A stretch of DNA of 23,415 nt from Ichthyophonus hoferi (Eukaryota > Opisthokonta > Ichthyosporea > Ichthyophonida > Ichthyophonidae): positions 20,871 through 44,285 of the forward strand of contig NAOQ01000269.1 of assembly GCA_002751075.1 (NCBI GenBank), given 5' to 3'. A program made the position numbers and the translations under genes. Under the pieces are notes generated by a model, which was not told where the DNA came from, did no database searches, and saw nothing but the letters and a program-made list of their open reading frames with translations. Of this stretch, positions 20,339-23,415 are shown in pieces. The stretch's first letter is position 1; each line of letters starts with the position of its first letter.

Positions 20339-21895
20339 TATATTCGTGTTTAAACGGAGCCAGTGCACGCTTTATAGCTTTTAGTTTGAGTATTTCAACA
20401 TTCTAAGGTTTCTTAAACGGGAACAATGCCTACTGATGCTAAATTATATAAATAGATTATAGTGATCGCATATTTGCTATACTAAAAACAGTATCAAAAG
20501 GGCGCTGGTTAAACGAGAGCTAAGCTAAAATAAATGTTACGATATAATTGGTTACTTTGATATTATAGTAATACCAATGCCAAATACTCTCAACGAAAAT
20601 TGCATATATGATGGGTGATGAATCTAGAATTTCGTATGATAATGTTTGCTTGTGTCTATAATAGATCTCGAGTTGTAGAGCGTAGCAAAAATTAATGAGT
20701 CGCTCCAGCAAATTTCAGTTTAATTTTTTACTATTATCACTAGCCGTGCGATGCACTTATTAATACCTATAATGAGCTTATTTAACGACACAAAAGAAAA
20801 GAAATAATGAAGAGCAAGCTTACTCACCTATCAGACCTAATGGATCACTAATATTGAAACGGTAAAATATAGGGTAAGCACCCCTTTTCTTTATGTTAAT
20901 CCAGTACCCTGACAATAACGCATGTCAAGTGGCGGACTATAATGTAAACAAAACCTGAAACCTGTCTCAACCACACATTAGTTAATTTATACCATGCCAA
21001 AAATACATGTATTTCAATAGTTAATGGACTTAAAAGTTGGTATCAAAATATTATCGGGTTTTTAGAACAAATTTAAATTCATAGTTCTCTTTTCTACTCT
21101 GACATACTTGAAAGCTTTTCTGTCTAGAATTGGTCTTTAAGTCTATTGTTACATGGTTTTTATCATAGTCTAATTTATATCTATGAACTCGTGCACTAAA
21201 AAAAACCATTCAAAAGCGATGCCACTAAGGTCAATTCGAAGCAATTATTATTATATAATCTAGCCCTTGTATGATAAGAAACTTGGGGGTAGAATGGTAA
21301 AACACGTTAAATAGCTGTAAAAAAAATGAAGTTTTTGGTGGTTAATTTTGAATGTGCACGTGGATCCAGTTTTGGTCTATATTGACGAAATTAACCTACC
21401 AACTATAAACACGTTTATTGTCTATTTCGTGATCTATAACGCAATTTGAACATAATTGGTTGTACAGTAACTATGAGCTTGTCTTAAATTTACTAAAAGA
21501 AAACAAATAAGGTGTGATAGGCTCCTGCCTGGAAAGCGTTTGATACCGACCTTAAAAGTAATGTAAGATTTTCTTTTTAAAATTATTATCCGTATGTAGG
21601 CTTTTTCACACACAGTATTAAGGACGAAATCCCACTCTATATTTTACAAATCACCATTGATTTGGAACTGCTGATAAAATAGTTACTAACTAGACTGTAA
21701 TTAAATAACCTCAGCTAAAACAATAACCATTGTAATGTTTGAAGTCATCAATACAGACAAACATGGTTAGTGCTGTTAGATAACTCTATACACAGAGTGC
21801 TTGTGTACTGATTTTCTAAAGGCTATATTCTCGAATTTCTCAAATTTGAGTAACTGGTTTATCAAATACTCTATTTTTTTTTTTGCCAATTATAG

Positions 21896-21983
21896 TAACT
21901 GCGCCATCTTGTCTTGGTTGTTATCTTATCTCAAACGCCACCTATTTCAAGCAAATTTAGAAACTATAAGAGAGTCAGCATAG
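21896..21983 (+). CDS. Possible 3'-terminal exon, unidentified
   Basis: A strong acceptor (CTATTTTTTTTTTTGCCAATTATAG) ends at 21895. In the frame starting with one base (prior exon in phase 2), it encodes NCAILSWLLSYLKRHLFQAN followed by LETIRESA and TAG at 21981-21983. ATTAAA, a common variant polyadenylation signal, begins at 22001, 17 bases after the stop. The arrangement parallels the compact 3' end at 2059-2065. No upstream exon was found, and the peptide is too short to name. Confidence 0.28.
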
Positions 21984-22944
21984 CCAACCTGTCCATTTTC
22001 ATTAAAAAGCCGTAATTCACTGATGATTGGTCTGAATCCAACATAAATAAGCTAATGAGGATCCCAGTCCATTGTAAACTATTAGATACAAAATAGTATC
22101 TTATTGCCATTTTCGCATTGATGATTATAGTTAGTACTTATTATAGTAATTAATATTGAATGGTAGTGATAGAAAATTGCTAATAATCACCAATCCTTGA
22201 TTATGAAAGATTAATATTTGACTATAATGAGACAAACATAATTATTCTGATTTATAATTAAATGTAAGAAAGAGGAAGCAGCTAACACGTGACCAACTCT
22301 TTAAGCTAATGATTGGGATATTCAAACCTATACATAGCATTTCCATTGTTTTGTTACCAGATCAGATTCTGATACCATCTAATCAAACACAAGAGCATAT
22401 CATATCATTCCTTCAGACTGGGCCCCCAAACATAGATCTGAAATGGCTTAGTATATAGTCGCGGGACCTCTGCCATTGACTGGTTCAATTTTAATCAACA
22501 ATCTTAGATTGTCATTTAACACCAATAGATTTAACCAACTATTTTTCCAGACCATATATGTTATAGTAATTGCTAATAATATTAAACAATTATAGCTATA
22601 TAAAGAAATGCCTAAATTAAGTCAATATTCTTGTTTTCGTTATCTTTTTATATGCATCTGACAAGATTGGAAATTGCAACACCGTTCCAAACAACACAAA
22701 TAATAATTATGTTGAGAATGTTAAGAATGAAAATGAATATTCAAAATCATGAGAACGTGTGTGGTCCATCAATGTCAAGTCTTACTTATATATATATATA
22801 TATATATATATATCATATATTCTGCCACATGTCGTTTCATATAAGCTGACTAGGTATCCCTGTGTTTTAGACATTTGGTAATTATTACTTAAAAAGGGAC
22901 CAATTGAGTAAGCTTATTATTGCTAGTGGTTTGTTCTTTTTTGT
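21984..22944. other. Intergenic, no gene seen
   Basis: AT-rich sequence with the (TA)n run at 22787-22813. The word TTATAGTAATT and the word GCTAATAAT recur at about 22142-22188 and 22561-22580, which may be chance. An open frame at 22631-22849 crosses the microsatellite and ends in a YIYIYIYIY run, so it is not a gene. Confidence 0.5.
22787..22813. repeat. (TA)n microsatellite
   Basis: A clean TA run of 27 bases. Confidence 0.95.
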
Positions 22945-23415
22945 TCACCACAGTGCACTTAAGATTTGAGGATTCAGCTGGCCTGGATCCAATGAGCGAG
23001 ATAAAAGGGTTGAATTAGCTTTTTGGTACCAAGCCAGCTGGATCCTTAAATACTTTAATAAATTCACTATTACGCTTTCAACGTCCCCACGGGAAGAAAG
23101 AATGATGGTACCTTTAAGTAGAGCAGAACTAGTACTATTCCCATCCAACCTGATGTCAGCATGACAAGAAAAAATTTGTTTAGGCAATAAAAAAATCCAA
23201 ATTACAAGTGATATTACAGGTTGCCCCTGTGTCATAAGTACATGAGAACAAATTAAAAATTCTTTATTAAAAGTCAATAATGGGTCTCTTAAAGACTTCA
23301 AAGACAAATTTACAGATCCCTGCTCGCCAACCTTGAATGAAATTGACACTGGGAAGGTCGTCAGGTTCAACGCCACCCGCTCCTGATACTTGCCCCTCCC
23401 ACCCCCCCCCTCCCC
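22945..23415 (-). CDS. 3' part of an unidentified gene, open at the right edge
   Basis: The frame is open from the window edge (23415) to TGA at 22945, about 156 codons without a stop in AT-rich DNA, with balanced codon use. It therefore looks like a real terminal exon. The 5' side reads a glycine-rich GEGGGGRGKYQE from a G-rich tract, then ALNLTTFPVSISFKVGEQGS, a hydrophobic stretch PVISLVIWIFLLP, RLDGNSTSSALLKGTIILSS, and the end SLDPGQLNPQILSALW*. The alternating hydrophobic pattern suggests beta-strands, as in an appendage or propeller domain. The middle hydrophobic stretch could be a membrane segment, or part of a short retained intron (GTAATATC...ACATCAG, 23219-23150), though splicing it out would break the frame. 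I do not recognise the family. The true start lies beyond the window. Confidence 0.55.
   Translation of the reverse strand, partial: GEGGGGRGKYQERVALNLTTFPVSISFKVGEQGSVNLSLKSLRDPLLTFNKEFLICSHVLMTQGQPVISLVIWIFLLPKQIFSCHADIRLDGNSTSSALLKGTIILSSRGDVESVIVNLLKYLRIQLAWYQKANSTLLSRSLDPGQLNPQILSALW

Noticed and set aside
20520-20711. 63-codon minus-strand ORF
   Set aside because: Tyr/Ile-rich chance frame in AT-rich DNA, with no supporting splice or promoter signals.
22631-22849. 72-codon plus-strand ORF
   Set aside because: Its end is translated microsatellite (YIYIYIYIY).

Overview
The window is animal nuclear DNA: AT-rich, gene-sparse, and with spliced genes (GT-AG introns of about 140 to 1,300 bases). 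The recognisable genes are eukaryotic. A WT1/EGR-type zinc-finger repressor with an eh1 (Groucho-binding) motif points to a metazoan. I cannot name the lineage; a fast-evolving invertebrate fits. There are no rRNA or tRNA genes, CRISPR arrays or intact transposons that I can support.

Layout, left to right. (1) 1-1219: a TA microsatellite, an old unclassified interspersed repeat, and a 24-bp perfect hairpin at 1070-1122. (2) 1220-2061: a GC-richer island with overlapping open frames, then a likely 3'-terminal exon whose stop overlaps AATAAA; the gene is unidentified. (3) 4680-6586 (+): an unidentified gene of five exons, all joined in phase 0, ending in a basic tail. (4) 6723-8671: no gene, but a cluster of CCAAT boxes with TATA-like elements at 7337-7594. 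(5) 8944-12689 (-): TBCB, tubulin-folding cofactor B, complete in six exons, with one GC-AG intron. (6) 13079-15082 (+): RPB10/POLR2L, the smallest shared RNA polymerase subunit, complete in three exons. TBCB and RPB10 are head to head, and the 389 bases between them hold a full palindromic CRE (TGACGTCA). (7) 15083-18667: mostly non-coding, with a second copy of the repeat and several short open stretches of doubtful status. (8) 18668-19384 (-): an intronless gene for a three-finger WT1-like repressor. (9) 19385-22944: mostly non-coding, with one possible terminal exon at 21896-21983. (10) 22945-23415 (-): the 3' part of an unidentified gene that runs off the right edge through a poly-G/glycine tract.

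The genes do not form one pathway. TBCB (tubulin dimer assembly) and RPB10 (transcription) are housekeeping genes that probably share a bidirectional promoter. The zinc-finger gene is a regulatory gene in its own large intergenic space. I found no convincing new multi-gene system. The items most worth a second look are the eh1/WT1-like intronless gene, the unidentified phase-0 gene, the divergent CRE promoter, the GC-AG intron, the CCAAT cluster without a gene, and the interspersed repeat.
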